In this document: in pieces, positions 25,939 through 34,796 of the stretch
How positions within the stretch are numbered: position 1 is the first letter of the stretch
How the letters are laid out: each line of letters begins with the position of its first letter
Assembly (NCBI RefSeq): GCF_000373985.1
Contig: NZ_KB892901.1
Location: 62,674 to 126,673 of the forward strand
Direction of reading: 5' to 3'
Length of the DNA stretch: 64,000 nt
From: Desulfobacter curvatus DSM 3379
Lineage (GTDB): Bacteria; Desulfobacterota; Desulfobacteria; Desulfobacterales; Desulfobacteraceae
The notes under the pieces: model-generated
Seen by the model: the letters and a program-made list of their open reading frames with translations, nothing else
Database searches by the model: none
What the model was told of the DNA's origin: nothing
Position numbers and translations under genes: made by a program

Positions 25939-26922
25939 ATGAGAAACACGGGAATTGTAACGCTGGCAATCGTGATCCTGCTGTCCTGGACATCTTTGGG
26001 GGCGGCAGGCCCTAAAACCATAAAACTTGCACTGGTCACCAAACCTGAATCAGCCCAGTATATTGCTGCCGAAAAATTTAAAGAATTGATTGAAGAGAAG
26101 GCCGGGGATGCCTGGGCGGTAAAAATGTATCACTCCGCATCCGTGGGCAATGAAACCGAAATCCTTCAGCAGATCCAGATGGGTACCATCCAGATGGGCG
26201 TTATAACGGGCGGTCCCTTTGATACCTTTGACCCCATCGTCAGGGTGATCAACTATCCTTTTATATTTAAAGATCATGCCCAGGCAGATGAAATTCTGGA
26301 CGGCCCTTTGGGTCAACAAATATTAAAAAGTCTTGAAACTTCCGGATTTAAAGGGATCTGCTTTTCCGAAAACGGCTTCAGGAATCTGACCAACAATAAA
26401 AGACCCGTCAATACCCCCGAAGATATCAAGGGGCTGAAAATCAGGGTCATGTCCTCTGCCCTGCACAAGGCGGTTTGGCAGGCCCTTGGTGCCAACCCGA
26501 CCCCCATGCCCTGGCCCATATATACGGAACTGGAACAGGGCGTCATTGACGGACAGGAAAATCCATTATGGGTCATGGAAGTCTATAAATTTTATGAAAT
26601 TCAGAAATATATGACCCTGACCCGCCATGTCTACTCTCCCCATATTGATGTGGCCAGCCTTGCCTGGTTTAACAGCCTTTCCGCCGATGACCAGGGGCTG
26701 ATAACCTCATCCATGATCGAAGCGGCCAGATTCCAGCGCGCGGATAACCGCAACAAAAACGCGGCCCGTCTGGCACTGCTCAGGGAAAAGGGTATGCAGA
26801 TCAATGAACATCCGGATATTGATGGGTTCAGGCATAAGGTTGCGGCGTTAAAGGATATGGATCTGTACGCTGACAAGCGGGTCCAGGCGTTGTTGAATAA
26901 AATGCTTGATGCCGTTAAATAG
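25939..26922 (+). CDS. dctP: TRAP transporter substrate-binding protein DctP
   Basis: This is the periplasmic solute-binding subunit of a TRAP transporter, 327 aa from ATG 25939 (AAGGAG five bases upstream; an in-frame GTG at 25933 overlaps that site). The signal peptide ends near residue 25. DctP features include KLALVTKPESAQYIAAEKF, RNLTNNKRPVNTPEDIKGLK, KIRVMSSALHK and LEQGVIDGQENPLWVM. The arginine of GLKIRVM is the usual carboxylate-binding residue, so an organic acid is the likely substrate. The permease genes follow after a 222-base gap. Confidence 0.92.
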   Translation: MRNTGIVTLAIVILLSWTSLGAAGPKTIKLALVTKPESAQYIAAEKFKELIEEKAGDAWAVKMYHSASVGNETEILQQIQMGTIQMGVITGGPFDTFDPIVRVINYPFIFKDHAQADEILDGPLGQQILKSLETSGFKGICFSENGFRNLTNNKRPVNTPEDIKGLKIRVMSSALHKAVWQALGANPTPMPWPIYTELEQGVIDGQENPLWVMEVYKFYEIQKYMTLTRHVYSPHIDVASLAWFNSLSADDQGLITSSMIEAARFQRADNRNKNAARLALLREKGMQINEHPDIDGFRHKVAALKDMDLYADKRVQALLNKMLDAVK

Positions 26923-26945
26923 TGTTTGAACAAAACGTCACCCAT
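26920..26945 (+). repeat. 26-bp repeat, left copy flanking dctQM
   Basis: TAGTGTTTGAACAAAA followed by CGTCACCCAT overlaps the dctP stop codon. An inverted copy differing at one base is found at 28969-28994 beyond dctM. The two copies bracket the permease genes. Confidence 0.75.
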
Positions 26946-27005
26946 TTTGCTACACCTGGTAGGGGTAGGTCAAATTACTTCGAACTCATTTTTTGAGCAC
27001 TAACT

Positions 27006-27022
27006 AACGGCCTGTGGCCGTT
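27006..27022. repeat. Small hairpin between dctP and dctQ
   Basis: AACGGCC, three bases, GGCCGTT forms a seven-bp hairpin in the 222-base dctP-dctQ gap. It may lower expression of the permease genes relative to the binding protein by acting as an RNA stop or stability element. Nothing else is recognised in this gap apart from the repeat copy at 26920. Confidence 0.5.
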
Positions 27023-27144
27023 TATAAGAAAGTTCCAATAAGTTGTTGAATTACTTTCTTACTTTGTTGTGGGCTGCACCTCTGTGCTGATATGTCAGAT
27101 CAGCCCGTGGCTGTTATAAAAAAAACGTCTGATAAAAGAATGAT

Positions 27145-27624
27145 ATGAAAGCTCTGATTTTTTTAAGCCGACGTCTGAACGATTATATTCAGTTTCTGGT
27201 CAGCATCATGGGCATTATCATGACCATCGTTGTGGTCTCCCAAGTGTTTTCCAGGTATGCGTTGAATCACTCTTTGTTCTGGTCCGAGGAACTGGCCCGG
27301 ATCATTTTGGTCTGGCTGACATTTTTCGGTTCTACCGTGGCCTATTACCATAAGCTTCATCCAGGCGTTGACACCGTTTTCAAGCGCCTGCCGGAAAACC
27401 TTAAACAGGCAATGGCGCTGATGTCCTACCTGGCGGGTATGGTGCTTTTTACCGTGATGGTAATCTGGGGTGCAAAGTTTGCCTGGTTTGTCAAGCTCCA
27501 GATCACCCCGGCCCTGAATCTTCCCAAATGGATTGTCATGGCCGTGGTACCGGTGTGCGGCATTATTTTTTTAATTCATGCCCTGGCAGGTTTTTGCAAA
27601 GCGTGTAACACCTATGATCACTGA
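27145..27624 (+). CDS. dctQ: TRAP transporter small permease DctQ
   Basis: The small membrane subunit of the TRAP transporter has 159 aa and four hydrophobic helices. The family signature FSRYALNHSLFWSEELARI spans the second-helix region. It pairs with DctM in the inner membrane for ion-driven uptake of the substrate delivered by DctP. The ribosome-binding site is weak. It overlaps the start of dctM by 11 bases, so the two are translationally coupled. Confidence 0.92.
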   Translation: MKALIFLSRRLNDYIQFLVSIMGIIMTIVVVSQVFSRYALNHSLFWSEELARIILVWLTFFGSTVAYYHKLHPGVDTVFKRLPENLKQAMALMSYLAGMVLFTVMVIWGAKFAWFVKLQITPALNLPKWIVMAVVPVCGIIFLIHALAGFCKACNTYDH

Positions 27625-28894
27625 AATCCTGATCCTGTCTCTATTTTTTCTGTTCGTGATCAACACCCCCATTGCCATTGCCATCGGCACCGCCTCCCTG
27701 GCTGCCATTGCAATACAGGGAGATTTTTCCCTGATGGTGGTGATCCAGCGCATGGTGGCAGGTACCGACTCCTTTCATCTCATGGCTGTGCCGCTGTTCA
27801 TGTATGCCGGAACCATCATGGAAAAAGGCGGGATGTCCCAGCGGCTCATTGACTTTGCCAATGCACTCACCGGCTGGCTGCCCGGCGGACTGGCCGCGGT
27901 TTCCATTGTTTCCGCCATGTTTTTTGCCGGAATTTCAGGCTCGGCTGCGGCCGATGCGGCTGCCGTGGGTGCGATCTTGATTCCGGCCATGAAACGTTCG
28001 GGGTATCCTTCGGATTTCTCCGCAGCGGTCCAGGCCGCCGGTGGATCGCTTGGCGTAGTGATTCCGCCGTCCATTCCCATGATTATTTTCGGGTTTCTCA
28101 CCGGTGCGTCCATTTCCCGGCTCTTTGCCGCAGGCATCCTGCCCGGCCTGCTCATCGCAATCTCCCTGATATCCGTTGCCACATTTATCTCCTGGAAAAA
28201 CGGATTTGCTCCGGAGAACCGATTTTCCCGGCAACGCCTGGGACGTACAGCCAAAGATGCACTGCTTGCCCTGGGTGCCCCGGTTATTATCCTAGGCGGT
28301 ATCCTTTCCGGTGTGTTCACGGCAACAGAGTCTGCGGCCGTGGCGGTTGTTTATGCCCTGTTCGTCTCCATGGCCGTATACAGGCAGATCCGCTTCAAAG
28401 ATATTTTTTTGATATTCGGCCAAGCCGGCATTACCTCTGCCATTGTCATGTTCATTATTTCCACGGCCTATGTGTTTTCCTGGATTGCCGCCATTGAGAA
28501 TATTCCCGATGCCCTGGCAGGCGGACTTTTAAGCATAACGGACAATCCCGTATACCTGCTGCTGCTGATCAACCTTGTGCTCCTGGTCACCGGTGTTTTC
28601 GTGGAAACCACGGCATCCTTGATCCTGTTGGTACCCATGATCACCGCCATGGTTCCCAACCTGGGCATTGATCCGGTTCAACTGGGTGTGATTGTGGTGG
28701 CCAATCTTGCCATCGGCATGCTCACCCCGCCCATGGGCATCTGTCTGATTGTTTCCGCCTCCATTTCCGGGCAAAGTATCGGGGCGGTAAGTCGTCGTAT
28801 TGTGCCGTTCTTACTGGTGCTCATTGCGGATCTTATCCTGATAACGTTCTATCCGCCTTTGACCATGTGGTTAGCGAGGATTCTTGGCCCCTGA
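27614..28894 (+). CDS. dctM: TRAP transporter large permease DctM
   Basis: This is the large transport subunit of the TRAP system. The ATG at 27614 (MITEILILSLFFLFVINTPI) is preferred to an earlier start that would overlap dctQ by 47 bases, giving 426 aa with about 12 hydrophobic helices. DctM blocks are AGTIMEKGGMSQRLIDFANA, FFAGISGSAAADAAAVGAIL, GVVIPPSIPMIIFG and LTPPMGICL. A terminator-like hairpin lies beyond the stop. Confidence 0.94.
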   Translation: MITEILILSLFFLFVINTPIAIAIGTASLAAIAIQGDFSLMVVIQRMVAGTDSFHLMAVPLFMYAGTIMEKGGMSQRLIDFANALTGWLPGGLAAVSIVSAMFFAGISGSAAADAAAVGAILIPAMKRSGYPSDFSAAVQAAGGSLGVVIPPSIPMIIFGFLTGASISRLFAAGILPGLLIAISLISVATFISWKNGFAPENRFSRQRLGRTAKDALLALGAPVIILGGILSGVFTATESAAVAVVYALFVSMAVYRQIRFKDIFLIFGQAGITSAIVMFIISTAYVFSWIAAIENIPDALAGGLLSITDNPVYLLLLINLVLLVTGVFVETTASLILLVPMITAMVPNLGIDPVQLGVIVVANLAIGMLTPPMGICLIVSASISGQSIGAVSRRIVPFLLVLIADLILITFYPPLTMWLARILGP

Positions 28895-28930
28895 CGGTTG
28901 TACACCTAATCCCGGCCTAAACGAAAACCC

Positions 28931-28994
28931 GTGTTTGGACAAAAAAATACCCATATGCAATGCCGCAGATGGGTGACTTTTTGTTCAAACACTA
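28931..28994. terminator. Bidirectional hairpin between dctM and modF, containing the second 26-bp repeat copy
   Basis: GTGTTTGGACAAAAA (from 28931) pairs with TTTTTGTTCAAACAC (to 28993), and CCAT with ATGG inside. The result is a long, slightly mismatched stem between the convergent dctM and ModF-like genes. Its right arm, 28969-28994, is the inverted near-identical copy of the 26-bp sequence at 26920-26945 and covers the stop codon of the ModF-like gene. Confidence 0.75.
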
Positions 28995-30392
28995 ATTTCC
29001 CATGCGAATGTGGGATACAAAAAAATCCCTAAATTCATCTTCCCTATGGCTGACGTATAAAATGGTACTTAATTTTTCCGTTGCCACCTGACCTAAAAAA
29101 TCCAGAACGGCATTGCGGTTGGCCCGGTCCAGGCCATGGGTGGGTTCGTCCAGGACCAGAAGGTCAGGCAGTTTTATCAGGGCCCTGGCAATAAGCGCCA
29201 GCCGCTGGTCTGCATAGGAAAGGCTGCGAAAAGGAGCGTCGGCCTTATCTGCCAGGCTGATGCGCGTCAGCCAGGCCATGGCTTTTTTTTCGTCTTCAGG
29301 TGCTGGGCGCTGATACAGGCCAATGGTGTCATAAAGACCGGACATCACGCAGTCCAGGACACCGCCGGCCACCCGATAGTTGCGGTGAAAATCCGTGCTG
29401 ACAATGCCCATCCCTTTTTTCAACTCCCAGATAGACTCCCCGGTGCCCCGTCGGGTGCCGAATATCCACAACCGGTTCCGGTAACAGGCCGGATGGTCAC
29501 CGGTAATCACCTGCAGCAGGGTCGATTTACCGCAGCCGTTGGGACCTGATACCAAGGTGTGGTCGCCCGGATGTATGCACAGATTAAGATGGGAAAAAAC
29601 CGGCTTGCCCGAATATCCCGCATGTCCGTCTTCAAGCCTGACCAGCTCCTCTGAATGCGGCGTCTCATCGGATTCCACGCCCGGGGAAACAGCACTTTCC
29701 GCTGACTTTAAATCAGCCACGTCCGCTGAAAAACTTGCGTGCCCCTGCAATTCAGCCAATCTGGGTAAAATGTCCTGCCGAGACCCTTTAAGGGACATGC
29801 GCCCATTTTCAATCACCGCGATATGGGTGGCACTTGAGGGGATGTCCACTGGATCATAAACAAACGCCAGAATCCCCATCCCGCAACCCCGGCAATGATC
29901 CAGTGCCAGGTCAAGCTGCCCACACCCTGCTTTGTCCAGGCCGTCAAAGGGGCTCTGTATCAACAGCCATTGACTGCCAGAAGAGATCCTGGACAGCAGC
30001 AGTAGTTTTCTGGTCTGACCCGTGGACAACTGCCGATAGCCCTGGTCCAGGACCTGATCCATACCAAAGGCGCGGATCATTTCTGTGTATTGATCCGGAT
30101 TATGGATAAAGGCCCGGGCCAATGTGCCGGGATCCAGACGATCCATAAAATCGGTATCGTCATTTTTGATTTCCTGCTCAAAAACCGCCTGCTGCCCGGC
30201 AAAGGAAAAGATGCCCATATCTTTGGGCAAGCAGATTTCGGCACCTGGAATTTTTGGGTGGTCTGGGGACAACAGACTGAAAAAAGAATCAATTCCAGAC
30301 CGGTTTTGGCCTAGAATGCACCAAAACTGATCAGGCGACGCTTCAAACAAAGGGATATTTAAATCAGATGTTTTGATATTTTCAATTTTCAT
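28992..30392 (-). CDS. modF: ModF-like double ABC ATPase
   Basis: This soluble protein of 466 aa has two ABC ATPase domains in tandem, co-linear with E. coli ModF. The second half is a close match (RLWIFGTRRGTGESIWELKK, NYRVAGGVLDCVMSGLYDTI, LVLDEPTHGLDRANR) with intact Walker A GPNGCGKST. The first half has a broken Walker A (GQNRSGIDS, Lys lost) and a poor Walker B (LLIQSPFDG), but keeps the LSTGQ signature, so only one nucleotide site is probably competent. No mod genes are nearby. The ATG at 30392 is used; a TTG four codons upstream is possible. Neither has a clear ribosome-binding site. Confidence 0.82.
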   Translation of the reverse strand: MKIENIKTSDLNIPLFEASPDQFWCILGQNRSGIDSFFSLLSPDHPKIPGAEICLPKDMGIFSFAGQQAVFEQEIKNDDTDFMDRLDPGTLARAFIHNPDQYTEMIRAFGMDQVLDQGYRQLSTGQTRKLLLLSRISSGSQWLLIQSPFDGLDKAGCGQLDLALDHCRGCGMGILAFVYDPVDIPSSATHIAVIENGRMSLKGSRQDILPRLAELQGHASFSADVADLKSAESAVSPGVESDETPHSEELVRLEDGHAGYSGKPVFSHLNLCIHPGDHTLVSGPNGCGKSTLLQVITGDHPACYRNRLWIFGTRRGTGESIWELKKGMGIVSTDFHRNYRVAGGVLDCVMSGLYDTIGLYQRPAPEDEKKAMAWLTRISLADKADAPFRSLSYADQRLALIARALIKLPDLLVLDEPTHGLDRANRNAVLDFLGQVATEKLSTILYVSHREDEFRDFFVSHIRMGN

Positions 30393-30571
30393 GGCTGTAT
30401 TCAACCAGTTTTACGGCATTTCGGCAAGCCCGAATTTTCTATTGAAAGAAGGGGCCAGTGCTGCTTTGTCTGTATTTAAACAATTGGTTTTGCAAAACGC
30501 CTGATATTCTGATAAAAGCCTTGAGTGAAAAATAATACCGCGTTGAACGCGCAACAGAAGAGGGCAGACAA

Positions 30572-31201
30572 GTGACCGGTTTTCAAGCCAAAACAATATA
30601 TGTCGATGTGGATGATGTCGTGACCAGAACCACAGAAACTTATCCGGATGTTGTGGCCCAGGAGTTCGGAAAGACTGTATCGTTTGAAGACCTGACCGGT
30701 TTTGATTTGAAACGTTGTTTTCAGTTGACGGATAATGAGTTTCAATATTTTTTTGACCTGGTTCATCAGTCTGATTTCCTTTTGGGGTTTGATCCGGTGG
30801 AAGGGGCGGTTGAGACCCTGAAGGCCTGGGCTGATATGGGACACATCATTGATATTGTAACGGGACGTCCGACCTCGGCCCAGGATGCGACCCTGGCCTG
30901 GCTTAAAAGTAATGGTGTGCCTTTCAGGGGATTTATCATGGTGGATAAATACAACCGTCCCGGCAATGATATGTCTCTGGCCATTTCAAAAAAGGAGTTA
31001 TCCATGATGGATTACGATCTGGCAGTGGAAGATTCCCCAGAAATGGCTTTGTTCCTGGCCCGGGCCATGGGGGTACCCACGGCATTGATCCACCGGCCCT
31101 GGAACCGGAAGTGCACCATACATGACAACCTGGTTCGGTGTACATCCTGGGATGAAATTCACCGCATGATCAAGGAACCGGCACTTGAAGAAAACAAGTA
31201 A
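30572..31201 (+). CDS. HAD-superfamily phosphatase, 5' nucleotidase-like
   Basis: The 209-aa haloacid-dehalogenase-type hydrolase has motif I DVDD (residues 12-15), motif II IVTGRP, and a late acidic motif in LAVEDSPEMALFLA. It looks like the 5'(3')-deoxyribonucleotidase branch, but the substrate is inferred only from overall resemblance. The start codon is GTG with GAGGG nine bases upstream. It is divergent from the ModF-like gene and ends 94 bases before selC. Confidence 0.82.
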   Translation: MTGFQAKTIYVDVDDVVTRTTETYPDVVAQEFGKTVSFEDLTGFDLKRCFQLTDNEFQYFFDLVHQSDFLLGFDPVEGAVETLKAWADMGHIIDIVTGRPTSAQDATLAWLKSNGVPFRGFIMVDKYNRPGNDMSLAISKKELSMMDYDLAVEDSPEMALFLARAMGVPTALIHRPWNRKCTIHDNLVRCTSWDEIHRMIKEPALEENK

Positions 31202-31295
31202 ATTATTTAGTGCTGGAGCCAAAAACGAATAGTTGTTGGGCCTTACGAAACAAATTGACAAGCAACCAGCTAAAAGTATATTTTGCTTATAGTAC

Positions 31296-31393
31296 GGAAG
31301 CACGCGGCTCACTGGTGGGGCCCTCGGACTTCAAATCCGATGTGCGGGGCTAATACCCTCGCGGGTGGGTTCGATTCCCATGTGCTTCCGCCA
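31296..31393 (+). tRNA. selC: tRNA-Sec (selenocysteine, anticodon TCA)
   Basis: The 98-base gene has the unusual tRNA-Sec form. An eight-pair acceptor joins GGAAGCAC (31296-31303) to GTGCTTCC (31382-31389). The anticodon loop reads CTTCAAA (anticodon TCA), there is a long variable arm (GTGCGGGGCTAATACCCTCGC region), the T loop GGTTCGATTCCC is present, and CCA is encoded. It implies that the host makes selenoproteins. Its 3' end is the likely attachment site of the integrated element to the right. Confidence 0.96.
31370..31393 (+). other. Presumed attachment site (attL) at the selC 3' end
   Basis: A tyrosine integrase gene points at the 3' end of selC from about 100 bases away, the standard arrangement for tRNA-targeted islands, for which selC is a known hotspot. 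The crossover would lie in the T arm and acceptor region. No matching second copy was found in the window, so the exact core is unknown. Confidence 0.5.
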
Positions 31394-31439
31394 ATTTTAT
31401 CCTTTAATTTCAAATAACTACTAAGAAATCACCCTCTAC

Positions 31440-31475
31440 TTTCACCACACTTTCACCAGTACACTTAGGTGAAAA
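31440..31475. promoter_or_regulatory. TTTCACC repeats beside selC, possible integrase arm sites
   Basis: TTTCACC occurs at 31440-31446 and 31451-31457, one helical turn apart, and inverted as GGTGAAA at 31469-31475. The cluster lies between selC and the integrase gene, where arm-type integrase or excisionase sites are expected. Confidence 0.4.
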
Positions 31476-31496
31476 TAAAGGGATTCTCACAAGCAA

Positions 31497-32738
31497 CTAC
31501 CTGAAATCATAGCCGTAATACTCCCGAATTTCTCCCATGTCCTGTTCTAAACCGTCAACGTACTGACCGTAAACTTCATAAACCATTTTTTTGGAGCCAT
31601 GCCCCATCAATTTCACAAGTCTATTGGGATGAACATCAAGGACTAAGGACCAGGCTGCAAAACTATGCCTCAAAGTATACGGAACCCGATATTTAACTTT
31701 GGCTTTTTTAAGGGCTTGTGGCCAAGTATACCTTCCAAAGTTTTCGGTGCTGAACCGCAAGCCTGTTATTGAGGAAAAAACATATTCAGAATCCGTCTGA
31801 GCCATTGCCTGGTTGAGAGCCTTTTTTAAGTGTTGGGTTAAGGGAAGTTCCCTTTTCCTGTAATTAGTTTTCAACTGGGCTTTCTCATGACCTTTCACAA
31901 TAGAATTTTCCACAAGGATGCGGTCGCTTTTAACGGCAGTTTTTTTAAGGCCAGCTATCTCAGATCCGATCATACCTGTCATTATCATTGTTTCAGCCGC
32001 TGGCTTGTAATGAGGGTCCATATGATCAAGAATCTCAAGCCACTCTGAAAACAAGAGCACTTCCGGTTCTGCCTTTTGTGGCCGCTTCTTCAACTCTTCT
32101 TTGAGGAACCGCTTGCAGAACGAGAAAGGATCTGATTTCTCCCACTGGTGCTCTTCAACAGCATCGTACCAGATTGCTCTCAAAACAATCAGCAGATTAT
32201 TCACCCTTGATTTGGACAAGGGTTGGCCCTTCTTCCTACCTTGCCTGTGGTTAAGTGTCTTGATAAAATCTTTAACAGTGACTCCGGTAATCTGGCCAAA
32301 CGATTTATCGGCAAAGAAGGGTTTAATCCAAGGATAGATAGCATTTTCATAATCCCTTCGCTTGCCTGGGGTGAACGCAGCCAAATTTTTATCGACCCAG
32401 ACATCGCAATAGTCTCCAAAAAGCACTTTGCTGCTGTCGAGCTTGTAGGCTCTCCCCTCTAATGAGGCATGTTTGGCTTTTTCTTTTTCAGGCGCATTGG
32501 GGAAAGCTTTGCCAAATTCAAACGTCCCAGCCTTAATTCGGGCTTGCTGTCTGTTGACCCAGTCACGTAACTTTTCTCTATTTTCCGTGGTATCATCCAA
32601 TCCAGATGACCTCTGCACTCTTATTCCGTTCGGTCTAAGGTCAACATACAACTTATTTGACCCGGGTTTCTTAATGATTCCCGTTTCTTTTTTCGGTTTT
32701 TCCTTTCGGTAGTAATCAAGCTTTAAAATCGCTGTCAC
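31497..32738 (-). CDS. int: Tyrosine-recombinase integrase
   Basis: This phage-type site-specific integrase has 413 aa from GTG 32738, which has GGGAGG five bases upstream. A SAM-like N-terminal core-binding domain lies near residues 110-215. The catalytic domain holds MIMTGMIGSEIAGLKK (Arg I position weakly conserved, with GS in place of the usual R), PYTLRHSFA (HxxR-type with Arg and His), and LVKLMGHGSKKMVYEVYGQY with the nucleophile Tyr near the end. It presumably inserts the element into selC. The HTH gene follows upstream on the same strand. Confidence 0.9.
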   Translation of the reverse strand: MTAILKLDYYRKEKPKKETGIIKKPGSNKLYVDLRPNGIRVQRSSGLDDTTENREKLRDWVNRQQARIKAGTFEFGKAFPNAPEKEKAKHASLEGRAYKLDSSKVLFGDYCDVWVDKNLAAFTPGKRRDYENAIYPWIKPFFADKSFGQITGVTVKDFIKTLNHRQGRKKGQPLSKSRVNNLLIVLRAIWYDAVEEHQWEKSDPFSFCKRFLKEELKKRPQKAEPEVLLFSEWLEILDHMDPHYKPAAETMIMTGMIGSEIAGLKKTAVKSDRILVENSIVKGHEKAQLKTNYRKRELPLTQHLKKALNQAMAQTDSEYVFSSITGLRFSTENFGRYTWPQALKKAKVKYRVPYTLRHSFAAWSLVLDVHPNRLVKLMGHGSKKMVYEVYGQYVDGLEQDMGEIREYYGYDFR

Positions 32739-32809
32739 GACGACCTCCCTTTCACCTCCTTTCACTCTGGTGGTCCGTCATTGGACAATACTAAAAGTGA
32801 AAGGCATTT

Positions 32810-33130
32810 TCAATATTCGAAGTTTATCGCAGGGTTGTGGGGCTTAGCTTTCGACCTTGATTTGGCAGACAAGCAGTTTTTTTGATCTCCAGATGAATCA
32901 ATAGTCTCGCCATCTCCAGATATCGTATCCTTTTTGTTGATGTCGAGAATAAGGTCTCGTGCCCAAATAAACCGGAGGACTTTCCCGACCTGCAAATAGT
33001 GCCTGCCAGAGATGAGAATTCCATTGCTTTTCCAGTCATATATTGTTGACTTTCCGACCTTCAGCCTTTTGGCGTATTCGTCAAGAAGCAGGACTTCAAA
33101 TACTTGTTTATTTTCAGGTGTTACTGTCAT
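32810..33130 (-). CDS. Excisionase-like helix-turn-helix protein
   Basis: The 106-aa protein has an N-terminal MerR/AlpA-like DNA-binding fold: LLLDEYAKRLKVGKSTIYDWKSNG is the HTH, then a wing (GRHYLQVGKVLRFIW). The C-terminal 45 residues are polar and probably disordered. Its place directly upstream of the integrase suggests a recombination directionality factor or a regulator of int. The ribosome-binding site (TGGAAAA) is weak. Confidence 0.75.
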   Translation of the reverse strand: MTVTPENKQVFEVLLLDEYAKRLKVGKSTIYDWKSNGILISGRHYLQVGKVLRFIWARDLILDINKKDTISGDGETIDSSGDQKNCLSAKSRSKAKPHNPAINFEY

Positions 33131-33661
33131 TTAGTTTTCCATTAATCAAGCTTTTGACCTCTTGTTAGTGCCTGGGCTCCGAGCAAAAAAATCAGAGTCT
33201 TCCAAATAGCCTGGCTTGACTATGGGGATTTTATAAGAATTCTGGAATTGAACTTTATTATTGGAGTACGTGGTATTGAAAATAAAAATATTTGTGATAT
33301 AATAAACGTTTTTAGATCATTTTTTTTTGCGTCTCGGGATCTTATTTTTTTCTATAGCTTTAACTATTTGAATTTAATGACAATTCGCACAGATCTTAAT
33401 CTCTCGAAGGCCCAAGTGAATTTAGTATGATTTCATATAGTTATAGCCAAATTGAGCATATATTAATCCGGCAACTATCTACAGGACCTATCATAAATAG
33501 AAAGATCCTTAAATCATGAGAAATATGACCACGATTACAATCAGCTATTTAATTGCCGGACCAATACAACCCTTAAACACAACAAGAGCCATATTTTTAT
33601 CTTAAAAACTAAAAAGGCAGGACATGGGGATACGTGGATAGGGGATTAGAATTGGTAAGCA
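33131..33661. other. AT-rich intergenic region in the element
   Basis: These 531 bases are very AT-rich. A 60-codon plus-strand frame at 33248-33430 has no ribosome-binding site or recognisable content and is not called. No repeats, tRNA or RNA structure were recognised. It separates the integrase module from the first cargo gene and must hold the promoter of the HTH/int genes. Confidence 0.4.
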
Positions 33662-34726
33662 TCATTCTTTTTTCATTATAAATGAGAATTTTGGGGGCCT
33701 GGAATAGACAACTTTTTTCTCGTGCTCTCTCTCTCTTTTTTCTCGTTGTAATCTACAATAATCATTATCTTCAATTGCGTGTTTTGCTACTCTATAATAA
33801 CGCGTCAAACTATCATAGGGTATTTCATCTTCTTGATACGGATACTTATCATTATACCAATCGGTAAAACAATTTATTGCAGCGTCTCGGGACAATGCAT
33901 GCTCCACCTTCAAATCCCAAATTTTGAGCCCAACAAATCGTCCAAACAAATCATTCGCACTTAATTTATCAGGGAGCCTCCAATACGTTTCTATAAAACG
34001 ATTAGTTGCAGGAGTCCCTATTTCAGCTGCCATTCGTTTAAGAAGGTCAGAGCCTTGAGATTGATATGCTTTTATGGTTCGAAGTGTTCGATATATAAAT
34101 GAGTCTATATTAAATTCAGAATCACATGGATTAATTTTCAAAACAAGGTCTTTAGTTGTGTCCAGATTACGATTATCATACTCAAACTCGAATTCTCTTG
34201 CCATGAACAAATGATAACATTTAGGGAATAATGAACTCCCATCCTCACGTATCAAGCTTGTCTCATTACTGCTTTTAAGCTCAAGAAGTTCATCGATATA
34301 AAAATCGATATCTTCAAACGTTGTTAATGAGTAAGCGTCAAATTCCCCATACGCTAACGAGATTTTTTGAATTAAGTTCAGCTCATCTTTATGTTCACTA
34401 AATATCAGGTCTTTTATACCCTCAATCATATCATGGCGTGGTGTGTATTTTTCGAAAAAGTCTTTACTATCAGTGCCATAAATAGATATTGAAAATATTA
34501 ATCTTTTAAAAAAATCAAATGACTCATCTGAATCATGAAATCGTAATTTAATGTCATCTTGAGCAGTTTTGAAATATTCATCTATAATTCGGTAAATATC
34601 TTCTATTGCTTTTGTAACTTTTTTGAGACTCGCCACATTATCATTACGAAGCATCCTTTGCTGATAGCAGACGCTTAAAAAATACCAAGATCTTAATCGG
34701 TCATAAAATTCATCTTTTTTATCCAT
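33662..34726 (-). CDS. Unknown protein, mostly helical
   Basis: A protein of 354 aa from ATG 34726 (AAGGAT ten bases upstream); a TTG 13 codons earlier is less likely. No family is recognised. It is rich in acidic and aromatic residues and predicted mainly alpha-helical, with a charged C-terminus (RLQREKREREHEKK). There is no signal peptide or transmembrane segment. It is the last gene on the minus-strand side of the element's long operon, 70 bases after the 82-aa gene. AT-rich codon use fits acquired DNA. Confidence 0.7.
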   Translation of the reverse strand: MDKKDEFYDRLRSWYFLSVCYQQRMLRNDNVASLKKVTKAIEDIYRIIDEYFKTAQDDIKLRFHDSDESFDFFKRLIFSISIYGTDSKDFFEKYTPRHDMIEGIKDLIFSEHKDELNLIQKISLAYGEFDAYSLTTFEDIDFYIDELLELKSSNETSLIREDGSSLFPKCYHLFMAREFEFEYDNRNLDTTKDLVLKINPCDSEFNIDSFIYRTLRTIKAYQSQGSDLLKRMAAEIGTPATNRFIETYWRLPDKLSANDLFGRFVGLKIWDLKVEHALSRDAAINCFTDWYNDKYPYQEDEIPYDSLTRYYRVAKHAIEDNDYCRLQREKREREHEKKVVYSRPPKFSFIMKKE

Positions 34727-34796
34727 CCGAAACAAATCCTTTTTGAAATTCAAAAATTGTATCAATAATATATCGAACTTCTCCTAAATTCCAAGC

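Noticed and set aside
33248..33430. 60-codon plus-strand frame in the intergenic region after the excisionase-like gene
   Set aside because: No ribosome-binding site, biased towards Phe/Ile/Asn as expected of random AT-rich DNA, and no homology recognised.
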